From: Desulfurobacterium atlanticum
Lineage (GTDB): Bacteria > Aquificota > Aquificia > Desulfurobacteriales > Desulfurobacteriaceae
Direction of reading: 5' to 3'
Length of the DNA: 64,000 nucleotides
NCBI RefSeq assembly: GCF_900188395.1
Contig: NZ_FZOB01000006.1
Location: 1-64,000 of the forward strand
The translations under genes and the position numbers were made by a program. The notes below the pieces were generated by a model, which did not search any database, was not told the origin of the DNA, and was given only the letters and a program-made list of their open reading frames with translations. Shown here piece after piece: positions 53,931 through 64,000 of the stretch (within the stretch, counting starts at the first letter, position 1; each line of letters starts with the position of its first letter).

Positions 53931-54692
53931 GTGAGAAAGAAGAAGGATGAATGTAAAAGTTTTCCGGCATGGCTTACAAGTTTTAGTGACCTTATGTCAC
54001 TTCTTCTTACATTTTTCATCCTTCTATATTCAATGAGCAGTCTTGATGTGTCAAAAGCTGCAAAGTTTCTGTCCTACTTTCAAGGAGAAAGGGCAAAATA
54101 CTTTAAAAAGTTTTCAATTGTTAAACCAATCAAATTTTATACAAAAGACCTTGCAAAAAAGCTTGGAAAAATACTGGCAAGAACCCTGCCCATCTCTGGA
54201 TATCAGATAGTGGTTACCAAGCAGTATGTTCTGCTAAGAATTTTTAACAGAGTGCTGTTTGAAAAAAACTCCTTTAATCTAACACCTGAAGCCAAGAAAG
54301 CCCTTGATGAAGTTGTGAAAACGATAAAAATGATAGACGGAAACTACACAATAAGAGTTGAAGGTCATACCGATATAGGAGAACCTAAAAAACCGATAGA
54401 CGGCATTAAAGATTCCTGGGATTTATCCCTTAGAAGGGCCACTGCCGTTATAAGATATTTTATATCCAAAGGAATACCGCAGGATAGGCTTATGGCTGTA
54501 GGATACGGAGACACCCGTCCACTTTATACCTGGAACAATCCAATACTTAGAGCAAGAAACAGCAGGGTTGAAATATATATTCAGGTAGCGAAAGAGCGAA
54601 AAGATATTGAAAAACTGATAAAGGAAGAGCAGCAGAGGATTAAATACAGGGAAAAAGGAATCATCGTAAATGGGACAAACAAGACGGAATAA
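53931..54692 (+). CDS. MotB paralogue, second copy
   Basis: A second MotB-like protein of 253 residues. Asp20 is conserved in SFSDLMSLLLTFFILLYSMS, and the OmpA-like domain has EGHTDIGEP, DSWDLSLRRATAVIRYF and NSRVEIYI. Differences lie in the plug/linker region and the peptidoglycan domain, while residues 1-37 are almost the same as in the first copy. GTG start with AAGGAG 5 nt upstream. MotA may pair with either MotB, or both may be in one stator. It overlaps the ruvX gene by 23 nt. Confidence 0.9.
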   Translation: MRKKKDECKSFPAWLTSFSDLMSLLLTFFILLYSMSSLDVSKAAKFLSYFQGERAKYFKKFSIVKPIKFYTKDLAKKLGKILARTLPISGYQIVVTKQYVLLRIFNRVLFEKNSFNLTPEAKKALDEVVKTIKMIDGNYTIRVEGHTDIGEPKKPIDGIKDSWDLSLRRATAVIRYFISKGIPQDRLMAVGYGDTRPLYTWNNPILRARNSRVEIYIQVAKERKDIEKLIKEEQQRIKYREKGIIVNGTNKTE

Positions 54693-55101
54693 AAAATACC
54701 TTGCCCTTGATGTGGGATTTAAAAGAATCGGCGTTGCCACAAGTTTATCAGGAATAATAGCTTCTCCTTCAGGCATTATAGAGAGGAAAACCAACAGAGA
54801 GACTTTTTCTGAGATAGAAAGGCTGATAAAAAAATACGGTATAACCACCGTAATCATAGGACTTCCCTTAACATCAAACGGTAAAAAAACAAAAATGGCA
54901 GAGAAAATAGAGAAATTTGCAGAAAAACTTAAATCTTATCTTGAAAATAAAAAATTAAACATTGAAATTGTGTTTCAGGATGAGTATTTAACAACGGCAA
55001 CAGCAGAAAATCTTGAAACACTTAAAAAAAGAAACAGAAAAGACGACATTGCGGCAGCCCTGATTCTTGAAGAGTTTTTATCAAACAGATCTACTTTTTG
55101 A
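54670..55101 (+). CDS. ruvX: Holliday-junction resolvase-like YqgF/RuvX
   Basis: RNase H-fold protein of 143 residues, essential in many bacteria and linked to rRNA 5'-end processing as well as junction resolution. LALDVGFKRIG (Asp14), GLPLTSNG, EYLTT in the FQDEYLTTATA segment (where relatives have DERLTT) and KDDIAAALILEEFL are the family motifs. It overlaps the second motB by 23 nt and the convergent HNH gene by 11 nt. Confidence 0.92.
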   Translation: MGQTRRNKKYLALDVGFKRIGVATSLSGIIASPSGIIERKTNRETFSEIERLIKKYGITTVIIGLPLTSNGKKTKMAEKIEKFAEKLKSYLENKKLNIEIVFQDEYLTTATAENLETLKKRNRKDDIAAALILEEFLSNRSTF

Positions 55102-55627
55102 TAAGAACCTTATATTTTGGAAAGAAAATCTCAAGAGCAACTTCAAATTCACTGTTTATTTTCCAGCGTTTTAACTCAACCTCAAACTTTGTCGGCCTGT
55201 AAGGTTTAAAGAGTAAAGGCATTCCTGCTTCGTCAGGTAATTTGTCTCCTTTCTTCTGATTACAACTATCACACGCTGTAATAAGATTATCCCAGCTAAA
55301 TTTACCACCTCTACTTTTCGGAATTATGTGATCTATTGTAGCTTCACTATCCTTAACAAGCTTACCACAATAAGCACAGGTAAAATTATCTCTTAAGAAA
55401 ACTGCTCTCCTTGAAGGTGCAACTTTCTCCCAGTGTTTTGAAAGAATAGCTATCTTTATAACGAGAGGAGCAGGAATACTCCTATCAACCGCTTTTATAA
55501 CTTTCGTTTCATAGTTTTGAATCACTTCCGCCTTACCTGAATAAACAAGAACAAAAGATTTAAAATGGGAAAAGATTGTGAAAGGACGATAAGTTATATC
55601 AAGCACCATACACGGATAGTATTTCAC
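55091..55627 (-). CDS. HNH endonuclease
   Basis: A 178-residue HNH-family nuclease. CAYCGK (zinc pair), ATIDHIIPKSRGGKFSWDNL (the His-Asn-His core) and CDSCNQKKGD (second zinc pair) are complete. The N-terminal 75 residues are a beta-rich domain (RPFTIFSHFKSF). This architecture is common in stand-alone chromosomal HNH proteins of unknown role; no restriction partner or intron is nearby. GTG start with GAGGA upstream. Divergent from purK. Confidence 0.88.
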   Translation of the reverse strand: MKYYPCMVLDITYRPFTIFSHFKSFVLVYSGKAEVIQNYETKVIKAVDRSIPAPLVIKIAILSKHWEKVAPSRRAVFLRDNFTCAYCGKLVKDSEATIDHIIPKSRGGKFSWDNLITACDSCNQKKGDKLPDEAGMPLLFKPYRPTKFEVELKRWKINSEFEVALEIFFPKYKVLIKK

Positions 55628-55668
55628 AATTTCCTCATAATTTAGTTTGTTTTTATTCTATTAAAAAT

Positions 55669-55701
55669 TTGTTAAAGCTTTAAAAGCGATTGTTAAAGCT
55701 T
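55669..55701. repeat. Phased 12-bp direct repeat upstream of purKE
   Basis: TTGTTAAAGCTT occurs at 55669-55680 and again at 55690-55701, 21 bp apart start to start, i.e. two helical turns. Each copy ends with the palindrome AAGCTT. It lies in the 145-bp gap between the divergent HNH nuclease and purK, 35 bp ahead of a TATAAT. It looks like an operator for a DNA-binding protein; which one is unknown. Confidence 0.6.
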
Positions 55702-55735
55702 AGACTATTTATCTCTTTTTACGACATATTTCTGA

Positions 55736-55741
55736 TATAAT
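55736..55741 (+). promoter_or_regulatory. Putative -10 of purKE
   Basis: TATAAT lies 31 nt before the purK ATG. No good -35 is visible 16-18 nt upstream, so activation through the direct repeat may be needed (inference). Confidence 0.5.
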
Positions 55742-55772
55742 TCCTTCAAGCTCAACCTCTGGAGGCATCAGT

Positions 55773-56921
55773 ATGAAGCAATTTTCATATCCACTTTTTA
55801 AACTTGGAATTGTTGGTGGTGGCCAGCTTGGAAAGATGATGACACAGAAAGCCAAAAAGATGGGATTCCATGTTACCATACTTGACCCGACTCCCGAATC
55901 ACCGGCAGGACAGGTGGCAGATAGACAGATTATAGGGAATTTCCACGATGAAAATAAGTTGGAAGAGCTTGCGCAAAACTGTGATGTAGTAACTTATGAC
56001 CTTGAAAATGTTAACACTAAAGTGCTTAAAAGGCTATTTGATAAAGGATACAAAATCTTTCCATCTCCATATACCCTTGAAATAATTCAGGATAAATACA
56101 TACAGAAGAAAACTCTGTCAAAAAACGGAATTCCCGTTCCTGAATACAAAGAGGTCATCTCCTGCGATGATCTAAAAGCATTCGGTTTTCCTGTAGTTCA
56201 GAAAACGAGAAAAGGTGGCTATGATGGTAGAGGCGTTTTCGTTCTAAAATCGGAAAAAGATATTGAAAACAGACTTGGAGGAGAAACTTTCATAGAGAAA
56301 ATGGTTGATATAGAAAAAGAAATTTCTGTCCTGGTAGCAAGAAATATTAAAGGAGAAATCAAAACATATCCCGTTGTTGAGATGGTTTTTGATGAACGAG
56401 CAAATATCTGTGATACGGTAGTCGCACCTGCAAGAATAGAGGAGAAATTCTTAAAAGCAGCCAGAGAAATAGCAATAGAAACGGTCAGAGTTCTTGATGG
56501 TATCGGCGTTTTCGCCATGGAGATGTTCCTCACAAAAGAGGGAAAAATACTTGTTAATGAAGTAGCTCCTCGCCCTCACAACTCAGGACATCACACAATA
56601 GAAACCTGTTTAACCTGTCAGTTTGAACAACATATAAGAGCCATTACTGACCTTCCTCTTGGTTCTACCAAGCAGATAGTTCCAGCTGTTATGATAAATC
56701 TCTTAGGGGAAGCAGGTTATAAAGGAAAACCTGTAATAGAAGGACTTGAGGAGATTCTGTCCATCCCCGGTATCTCTTTTCACTTTTACTGTAAAAAAGA
56801 AACAAAACCTTTCAGAAAAATGGGACATGTAACAGTTGTTGACAAAAACATTGAAAAAGCAATTGAAAAAGCTGATATAGTTAAAAGAACTGTCAAAATT
56901 AAAGGGGAGGAAAAGATATGA
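55773..56921 (+). CDS. purK: N5-carboxyaminoimidazole ribonucleotide synthase
   Basis: ATP-grasp enzyme that carboxylates AIR in purine synthesis, 382 residues. [17 protein letters not shown] and [13 protein letters not shown] at the N-terminus, [15 protein letters not shown] (ATP loop), and [16 protein letters not shown] at the active site are all canonical. GGAGG precedes the ATG. It overlaps purE by 4 nt, the usual purKE pair. Confidence 0.97.
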   Translation: MKQFSYPLFKLGIVGGGQLGKMMTQKAKKMGFHVTILDPTPESPAGQVADRQIIGNFHDENKLEELAQNCDVVTYDLENVNTKVLKRLFDKGYKIFPSPYTLEIIQDKYIQKKTLSKNGIPVPEYKEVISCDDLKAFGFPVVQKTRKGGYDGRGVFVLKSEKDIENRLGGETFIEKMVDIEKEISVLVARNIKGEIKTYPVVEMVFDERANICDTVVAPARIEEKFLKAAREIAIETVRVLDGIGVFAMEMFLTKEGKILVNEVAPRPHNSGHHTIETCLTCQFEQHIRAITDLPLGSTKQIVPAVMINLLGEAGYKGKPVIEGLEEILSIPGISFHFYCKKETKPFRKMGHVTVVDKNIEKAIEKADIVKRTVKIKGEEKI

Positions 56922-57460
56922 AAAAACCTTTAGTTGGAATAATTATGGGGAGTGATTCAGACCTTCCAGTAATGAAAGAAGCAGCAAAAGTGCTTGACGA
57001 ATTTGGAATAGATTATGAGCTGACAATAGTTTCAGCCCATAGAACACCTGAAAGACTTTTTGATTATGCCAAAACTGCTGAAGATAAAGGACTTGAGATT
57101 ATAATAGCCGGGGCAGGTGGTGCGGCACATCTACCTGGGATGGTAGCATCAATAACACCGCTACCTGTTATAGGTGTTCCTGTAAAAACATCTACATTAA
57201 ACGGTATAGATTCTTTGCTATCAATAGTCCAGATGCCAGGCGGTGTTCCTGTAGCAACCGTAGCAATAAACAACGCAAAAAATGCAGGCCTTTTAGCAGT
57301 GCAAATTTTAGGGAACAAGTATCCTGAAATAAGAGAAAAGGTGAAAAAGTATAAATCTTCAATGAAGAGTCAGGTTGAAGCTAAAGCCCAGACCCTTGAA
57401 AAAATAGGTTATGTAGAATACCTGAAACAGATGGAAAAAAAATTAAAAAATTGCTGTTAA
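56918..57460 (+). CDS. purE: N5-carboxyaminoimidazole ribonucleotide mutase (class I PurE)
   Basis: Moves the carboxyl group from N5-CAIR to C4 of [17 protein letters not shown] (about 8-20), [20 protein letters not shown] and the substrate loop [20 protein letters not shown] are all present. 180 residues with a slightly extended C-terminus. Its 3' end overlaps the convergent SemiSWEET gene by 18 nt. Confidence 0.97.
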   Translation: MKKPLVGIIMGSDSDLPVMKEAAKVLDEFGIDYELTIVSAHRTPERLFDYAKTAEDKGLEIIIAGAGGAAHLPGMVASITPLPVIGVPVKTSTLNGIDSLLSIVQMPGGVPVATVAINNAKNAGLLAVQILGNKYPEIREKVKKYKSSMKSQVEAKAQTLEKIGYVEYLKQMEKKLKNCC

Positions 57461-57703
57461 AAATGTTACCGCTCCAAGAACAACACCTGGAAGATTGCAA
57501 ACAATAATAGGCCAATCCTTCTTCTCTTTTAAATAACCATACATTATCCAGGAGATACAGTTGACAACGGTAACAGCTGGAAGAACCGCTGAACCTTTCT
57601 GGCCAGAAAGGTTCAGCTTTATCTGGTCTATATAAGAAACATACATTGTAATTGCCATAAGAGAGGCAAACCAGCCAATCCTATCAACAAACTTTTGCTC
57701 CAT
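57443..57703 (-). CDS. SemiSWEET-family transporter
   Basis: An 86-residue protein with three transmembrane helices (about 8-28, 37-57, 64-84), the half-size SWEET fold that works as a homodimeric sugar carrier. [18 protein letters not shown] and [29 protein letters not shown] align with SemiSWEETs. The PQ motif of the first helix is DQ here (YIDQI), losing the proline that allows the gating kink. It follows typA by 3 nt on the same strand. Sugar identity is unknown. Confidence 0.75.
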   Translation of the reverse strand: MEQKFVDRIGWFASLMAITMYVSYIDQIKLNLSGQKGSAVLPAVTVVNCISWIMYGYLKEKKDWPIIVCNLPGVVLGAVTFLTAIF

Positions 57704-57706
57704 TAC

Positions 57707-59512
57707 CTAACCTTTCTTTTTAGCCATTCTCTTTCTTTCGCTTATATCAAGGTATCTTTTTCTTATCCTGATATTTTCAGGAGTAACTTCTACAAGTTCA
57801 TCTTCTTCTATCCACTCAAGTGCCTTTTCAAGGGTCATTTCAACAGGTGGAACAAGTTTTATAGCATCATCGCTACCGGCAGCTCTAACATTTGTAAGCT
57901 TTTTACCCTTTATAGGATTAACATCTATATCACCACTTCTGCTGTGCTCACCTATAACCATACCGGTATAAACCTTATCTCCCGGTTTAATAAACAGTTT
58001 ACCTCTTTCCTGAAGATTATAAAGTGCATAACTTGCTGCTTCTCCGTCAGCCATTGAAACCATAGCTCCATTGCTTCTTCTATATGGAATCCCTTTAAAC
58101 TCCCTATACTCAAGAAATGAACTGTTCATTATCCCCTCACCCTTTGTGTCGGTAAGAAATTCACTTCTATAACCGATTAAACCGCGGGAAGGTATCTCAA
58201 ACTCCACCCTTGTCCTACCATTTCCCATAGGCATCATTGAAACCATCTCCGCCTTTCTCTTTCCAAGCTTTTCAATCACCGTTCCAACAAATTCATCAGG
58301 GATATCAACGACAAGAAGTTCAAAAGGTTCAAGGTGCTTACCGTTTTCTTCCTTCACTATTACCTGTGGCCTGCTTATGGAAAACTCATACCCTTCCCTT
58401 CTTAAATTCTCTGCAAGTATTGAAATCTGAAGCTCACCACGTCCGGATACCTTAAACTTCCCTTCACCTATCTCTTCAAATTTCATGGCTATATTTGTTC
58501 TTGATTCTTTAACAAGTCTATCTTTAAGCTTCGTTGCAGTTACATGTTTTCCTTCTGTTCCAGCAAGCGGGGAATCGTTAACACTTAAGAAAACACTTAA
58601 CGTTGGTTCTTCAATATGCAAAGGTTCAAGAGGTTCAGGATGTTCCACATCAGCTACAGTATCTCCAATATCAACCGTCTCAAAACCTGCAAACGCTACA
58701 ATATCTCCGCAAAAAGCTTCATCTATCTCAATTCTGTCAAGCCCTTTAAAACCTATAAGTTTGGTTATTCTTCCATTTACAGTTTCTCCATTCTTTTTAA
58801 GAAGAATAACATTTTGCCCTTTCCTTACCTTACCATTGAAAATTCTCGCAATGGCAATCCTTCCCACATAGTTATCGTAATCAAGGGTAAAAGCCTGCAT
58901 CTGTAAAGGAGCATCCACGCTTCCTGAAGGAGAAGGCACATGGGAGATTATCGTTTCAAAAAGGGGCTTTAAATCAACATTGGCATCTTCAAGATGATAT
59001 TTTGCATAACCGTCCCTTGCCGCAGCATAAAGAACGGGAAAATCAAGCTGCTCATCAGATGCCCCAAGATTTACAAAAAGGTCAAAAACCTCATCAACCA
59101 CTCTATCAGGCTCAGCTGCTGGTTTATCAATTTTGTTAACCACAACTATCGGTTTCAGACCAAGAGATAAAGCTTTTTTAACAACAAACTTTGTCTGAGG
59201 CATAACCCCTTCCTGAGCATCAACAAGAAGAAGAACTCCATCAACCATTTTTAAAACACGCTCAACCTCACCCCCAAAATCGGAGTGTCCGGGTGTATCT
59301 ATAATGTTTATCTTATAATCTCCGTAATAGATAGCAGTATTTTTTGAAAGAATTGTAATACCTCTTTCTTTCTCTATATCGTTTGAGTCCATAACCCTTT
59401 CACCAAAATCTTTCCTCTCATTTAAAGTTCCACTTTGTTTTAAAAGTCCGTCAACAAGAGTTGTTTTTCCATGGTCAACGTGGGCAATAACTGCGATGTT
59501 TCTTATTTCCAT
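57707..59512 (-). CDS. typA: Ribosome-associated GTPase TypA/BipA
   Basis: Translational GTPase of 601 residues. G1 AHVDHGKTT (about 10-18), effector region [14 protein letters not shown]3 DTPGHSDFG, and G4 VNKID are complete. Domain V and the C-terminal domain include [29 protein letters not shown] and [12 protein letters not shown], specific for TypA. ATG at 59512 has GGAAGGA 5 nt upstream; an earlier TTG at 59527 is part of that site. Often linked to stress and low-temperature growth. Confidence 0.96.
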   Translation of the reverse strand: MEIRNIAVIAHVDHGKTTLVDGLLKQSGTLNERKDFGERVMDSNDIEKERGITILSKNTAIYYGDYKINIIDTPGHSDFGGEVERVLKMVDGVLLLVDAQEGVMPQTKFVVKKALSLGLKPIVVVNKIDKPAAEPDRVVDEVFDLFVNLGASDEQLDFPVLYAAARDGYAKYHLEDANVDLKPLFETIISHVPSPSGSVDAPLQMQAFTLDYDNYVGRIAIARIFNGKVRKGQNVILLKKNGETVNGRITKLIGFKGLDRIEIDEAFCGDIVAFAGFETVDIGDTVADVEHPEPLEPLHIEEPTLSVFLSVNDSPLAGTEGKHVTATKLKDRLVKESRTNIAMKFEEIGEGKFKVSGRGELQISILAENLRREGYEFSISRPQVIVKEENGKHLEPFELLVVDIPDEFVGTVIEKLGKRKAEMVSMMPMGNGRTRVEFEIPSRGLIGYRSEFLTDTKGEGIMNSSFLEYREFKGIPYRRSNGAMVSMADGEAASYALYNLQERGKLFIKPGDKVYTGMVIGEHSRSGDIDVNPIKGKKLTNVRAAGSDDAIKLVPPVEMTLEKALEWIEEDELVEVTPENIRIRKRYLDISERKRMAKKKG

Positions 59513-59580
59513 AATATTCCTTCCCAATTTTTAGATTTTGAAAGGCTAAATATACACAGGAAAAGTTAGAAGTCAAATAG

Positions 59581-59586
59581 TATAAT
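59581..59586 (+). promoter_or_regulatory. Putative -10 of hisC-ahcY
   Basis: TATAAT lies 32 nt before the hisC ATG in the 105-bp gap between divergent typA and hisC. No clear -35 is seen. Confidence 0.4.
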
Positions 59587-59617
59587 TTCTTTAAAATATA
59601 AAACACAGGAGAGAGGT

Positions 59618-61998
<2,381 letters not shown>

Positions 61999-62018
61999 AA
62001 CTTATGAGGAGGTAGAAC

Positions 62019-62774
62019 ATGAGAAAGATTTTAGCAGCATTAACTCTGGTAGCCCTTTCGGCAGTCAGTGCAAACGCCCTTCCACTTTTTAAAGTGGAAG
62101 CAGGAGCAGGTATGGTAAAACAAAGTCCTTCAGGATGGATAAACTATCAAGGAACAGATGTTGACATTAAAGATGACCTGCAAATCGCAGATGAAACCAA
62201 ACCTTTTGGCTGGGTAAGAATAGAGCATCCCATTCCTCTGATACCTAACCTTAAAGTTGAAGCTACAAAGTTTGACTTTTCAGGCTCTGGAACAATAACA
62301 AAAACCTTCACATTTGGAGGACAAACTTTTACAGCAAGTTCAAACATAGACAGTGAATTAAGAATGGACCAGTATGACCTGACTATTTACTGGGGAGTAC
62401 CGTTTTTAGGACTTGCGACCCTTGGAACCACTCATGTAAACTTTGGTCTTACAGTAAAATATATTGATGGCTATGCCTGTGTTAAAACAGCTACACAGGA
62501 AGCTTCAACAGATTTTCAGGTTCCAGTGCCCATGGGATTTCTTGAGGGAGGATTCGGAATCGGTCCTGTTTCCACAAATGCAGATATCAAATGGATAGGC
62601 TACGGTGGAAGTCAGTTTTTTGATGCAAAAGCTGAAATAAGATACTCTCCTATTCCGCTCATGTTCATTGGCGCTGGTTATAGATATGAAAAACTTAAAA
62701 TTGATGATATAGAAGATATTTCTTCAGATATAACAATAAAAGGGCCATACCTTGAAGCTGGTATAAGTTTCTAA
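62019..62774 (+). CDS. Outer-membrane beta-barrel protein (TIGR04219-like)
   Basis: A 251-residue exported protein with signal MRKILAALTLVALSAVSANA. The mature part alternates short hydrophobic strands and polar turns and ends with a terminal aromatic (GISF), as outer-membrane barrels do; the VEAGAGMVKQSPSGWINYQG start resembles the TIGR04219 family. Function is unknown; an envelope porin or anchor is plausible. GGAGG precedes the ATG. A terminator follows. Confidence 0.75.
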   Translation: MRKILAALTLVALSAVSANALPLFKVEAGAGMVKQSPSGWINYQGTDVDIKDDLQIADETKPFGWVRIEHPIPLIPNLKVEATKFDFSGSGTITKTFTFGGQTFTASSNIDSELRMDQYDLTIYWGVPFLGLATLGTTHVNFGLTVKYIDGYACVKTATQEASTDFQVPVPMGFLEGGFGIGPVSTNADIKWIGYGGSQFFDAKAEIRYSPIPLMFIGAGYRYEKLKIDDIEDISSDITIKGPYLEAGISF

Positions 62775-62785
62775 ATTCAAACAAG

Positions 62786-62803
62786 AGGGAGGATATCCTC
62801 CCT
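62786..62803. terminator. Bidirectional hairpin after the outer-membrane protein gene
   Basis: AGGGAGGATATCCTCCCT is a perfect 18-nt inverted repeat, 12 nt after the outer-membrane gene stop and 17 nt before the convergent HhH gene stop. It can terminate either strand. Confidence 0.65.
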
Positions 62804-62820
62804 TTCATCTAAAGTTTAAT

Positions 62821-63228
62821 TTAATAAGTTACTTTTTTAGGAAGTTTTTTTGCTTCCTCTACCCATTTGGCAACCTTGTTTACCCCTGGCAATTGACGAA
62901 CAAGCTTTTTCTCTTTATTAACCTCTACAATTTTTTCATAAAGATTTTCAGGATTTCTTCGGGAAAGTTCAGGAACTGTATCAACCCCGGCAGCTTCAAG
63001 AAGATCTGCATACTCTTCCCCAATTCCTCTAACTCTCATCAAATCCGCCTTATTCACCCATTTAAGAACAACTTTAGATGAAATCCCTATTTTTTCTGCT
63101 ATTTCTTCTCTTCCTTTAGAAGTAGCCCCTTTCTCAAGAAGCTCTTCAACGGTTGAAATGCCAATTGATTTGAGCTTTTCTGCGTAACTTTTACCTATAC
63201 CTTCAATTTGTCTGATATCTTTCGGCAT
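62821..63228 (-). CDS. Helix-hairpin-helix protein of the DUF4332 type
   Basis: A 135-residue protein with two helix-hairpin-helix-like repeats: IEGIGKSYAEKLKSIGISTVEELL (about 8-31) and VRGIGEEYADLLEAAGVDTVPELS (about 65-88). The DUF4332 annotation fits the length and layout. HhH pairs bind DNA in many proteins, but no enzymatic domain is attached. Start ATG at 63228 has GGGGGAAGT upstream. Converges with the outer-membrane gene. Confidence 0.8.
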   Translation of the reverse strand: MPKDIRQIEGIGKSYAEKLKSIGISTVEELLEKGATSKGREEIAEKIGISSKVVLKWVNKADLMRVRGIGEEYADLLEAAGVDTVPELSRRNPENLYEKIVEVNKEKKLVRQLPGVNKVAKWVEEAKKLPKKVTY

Positions 63229-63361
63229 AACTTCCCCCTTTTTTGGTTTTTATATTCAAAAATTAAGAAAATTTTAAAAAATTTCTTTAAAATTGTCAAA
63301 ATTAAAAAAAGAAAATTAGAAAAAGTTGAATAAAGTTAAGGAAAACATGGAATAGATACAG

Positions 63362-63377
63362 GGGGGGAAATCCCCCC
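63362..63377 (-). terminator. GC hairpin after the split-Soret cytochrome gene
   Basis: GGGGGG and CCCCCC pair around a 4-nt AAAT loop, 11 nt beyond the stop of the cytochrome gene on its own strand. There is no T-run after it, so strength is uncertain. Confidence 0.5.
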
Positions 63378-63388
63378 TTGATTTCTAT

Positions 63389-64000
63389 TTATCCACCAAC
63401 TTTCATATTATGGCAGGTTGTACATTCCATTTTTGTTTTGTAAATGCCAGGAACTGTCTTCGCTTTCAGCTTACCGTAGTAATAAGCATTTAAAAGCTCT
63501 ACTGTCTTTTTTGCAACATCTGCAGTTATCCTTGCACATCTTTCAGACCTTGCTTTACTATCGTAAGCAAATCCTGTCTTTTCACACCACTTCATAACAG
63601 ATATATGACAGATTGGTGAAGTGGAAATGCTTGAGCCTAACGCACCTTTATACTTCCTTGGATTTTCAGGATTATATATAGGTAGCGGTGTTTCATTATG
63701 CCACTTATAAAGAGCATCTACAACCGTTTTCCAATCTCTACAGCAAAGATGAATAATTGCCGCTGCACCGTTTAAAGCTCCGCAGATTGTTCCCCAGCCG
63801 TTAATTCCACCTCTACCATACTCAAGTAATTCCCCCGGAATACCAACATAAGGGCCACCTACAGATTCTTTTAAGGTATCCAGAATAGAAGCAAAAACAC
63901 CGTAAGCACAATGGCCTTTAAAGTAATAGTCATAAGCCTTTTTTTCTATCATTGCAGGATCTATAGGTTTGTAAGGATACGGCGGCTTTTTTGAACCCTT
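63389..64000 (-). CDS. Split-Soret-type cytochrome c (C-GCAxxG-C-C family), 3' part
   Basis: The frame remains open to the right edge: residues before the internal ATG at 63952 read KKPPYPYKPIDPA, like the end of the leader of split-Soret cytochromes, so the gene starts outside the window. Present are GHCAYGVF, GRGGINGWGTICGALNGAAA, IHLCC, a cysteine in STSPICHISVMKWC, and a single haem c motif CTTCH near the C-terminus. These cysteines match the C-GCAxxG-C-C family, which carries haem and in one studied member a 2Fe-2S cluster. A periplasmic electron-transfer or redox role is inferred. Confidence 0.8.
   Translation of the reverse strand, partial: KGSKKPPYPYKPIDPAMIEKKAYDYYFKGHCAYGVFASILDTLKESVGGPYVGIPGELLEYGRGGINGWGTICGALNGAAAIIHLCCRDWKTVVDALYKWHNETPLPIYNPENPRKYKGALGSSISTSPICHISVMKWCEKTGFAYDSKARSERCARITADVAKKTVELLNAYYYGKLKAKTVPGIYKTKMECTTCHNMKVGG

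Overview
The window is a low-GC, tightly packed bacterial chromosome segment. Gene content points to a thermophilic, chemolithoautotrophic member of the Aquificota, most likely a Desulfurobacteriaceae relative (inference from protein resemblance; no search was run). Pointers are a NurA-type nuclease that is otherwise mainly archaeal or thermophile-associated, a two-subunit biotin carboxylase/carboxyltransferase pair of the Hydrogenobacter/Aquifex type, a metal-independent phosphoserine-phosphatase-like protein, a LolA/beta-barrel outer-membrane set, flagellar stator genes and a split-Soret-type cytochrome. Short ATGA/TGATG overlaps and TTG/GTG starts rescued by strong Shine-Dalgarno sequences are common. 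No gene-free stretch exceeds about 160 bases.

Layout. 1-907: the 3' end of an insertion sequence has cut a type I methylase gene (hsdM). 993-7715 (minus): a compact operon clpX-tpiA-secG-PLD lipoprotein-glnD-membrane protein-HhH/FeS protein. 7798-13219 (plus): trpF, tRNA-Ser(GGA), SRP RNA, dnaX, an NtrC-type regulator, a TRIC-like channel and bioF. 13211-19442: a diguanylate cyclase, a penicillin-binding transpeptidase, NurA, bioA and a spherulin-4-like lipoprotein. 19519-27408 (plus): a TPR protein, an AddB-like nuclease, two coiled-coil envelope proteins (one with LysM), then dnaG-rpoD. 27385-34961: rluA-type synthase, a histone-deacetylase-like amidohydrolase, YibE/F protein, Tat-exported alkaline phosphatase, an APC permease, msrA, a small unknown gene and sfsA. 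35007-40628 (minus): phosphatase, pycB, pycA, pgpA and an M16 peptidase. 40711-45525 (plus): murD-ftsW-murG-scpB and a cytidylate-kinase-like gene. 45554-50345 (minus): rsmD-queD-U32 peptidase and pgk. 50418-55101 (plus): lolA, glcD, motA, two motB and ruvX. 55091-64000: HNH nuclease, purK-purE, SemiSWEET, typA, hisC-ahcY, an outer-membrane protein, an HhH protein and a partial split-Soret cytochrome gene running off the right edge.

How the genes fit together. Most genes are housekeeping: replication and transcription (dnaX, dnaG, rpoD), protein export (SRP RNA, secG), peptidoglycan synthesis (murD, ftsW, murG, PBP), central carbon metabolism (tpiA, pgk, pycAB) and biotin synthesis (bioF, bioA) that could feed the biotinylated carboxylase. 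I found no CRISPR array, prophage or obvious multi-gene novel defence system. The best second-look items are a nine-A run in dnaX where slippage in either direction would stop translation right after domain III, the tandem MotB paralogues with almost identical N-termini, a phased 12-bp direct repeat upstream of purKE, the tRNA-Ser/SRP RNA/dnaX cluster, the AddB-like protein lacking the iron-sulphur cysteines, and the IS-disrupted hsdM.
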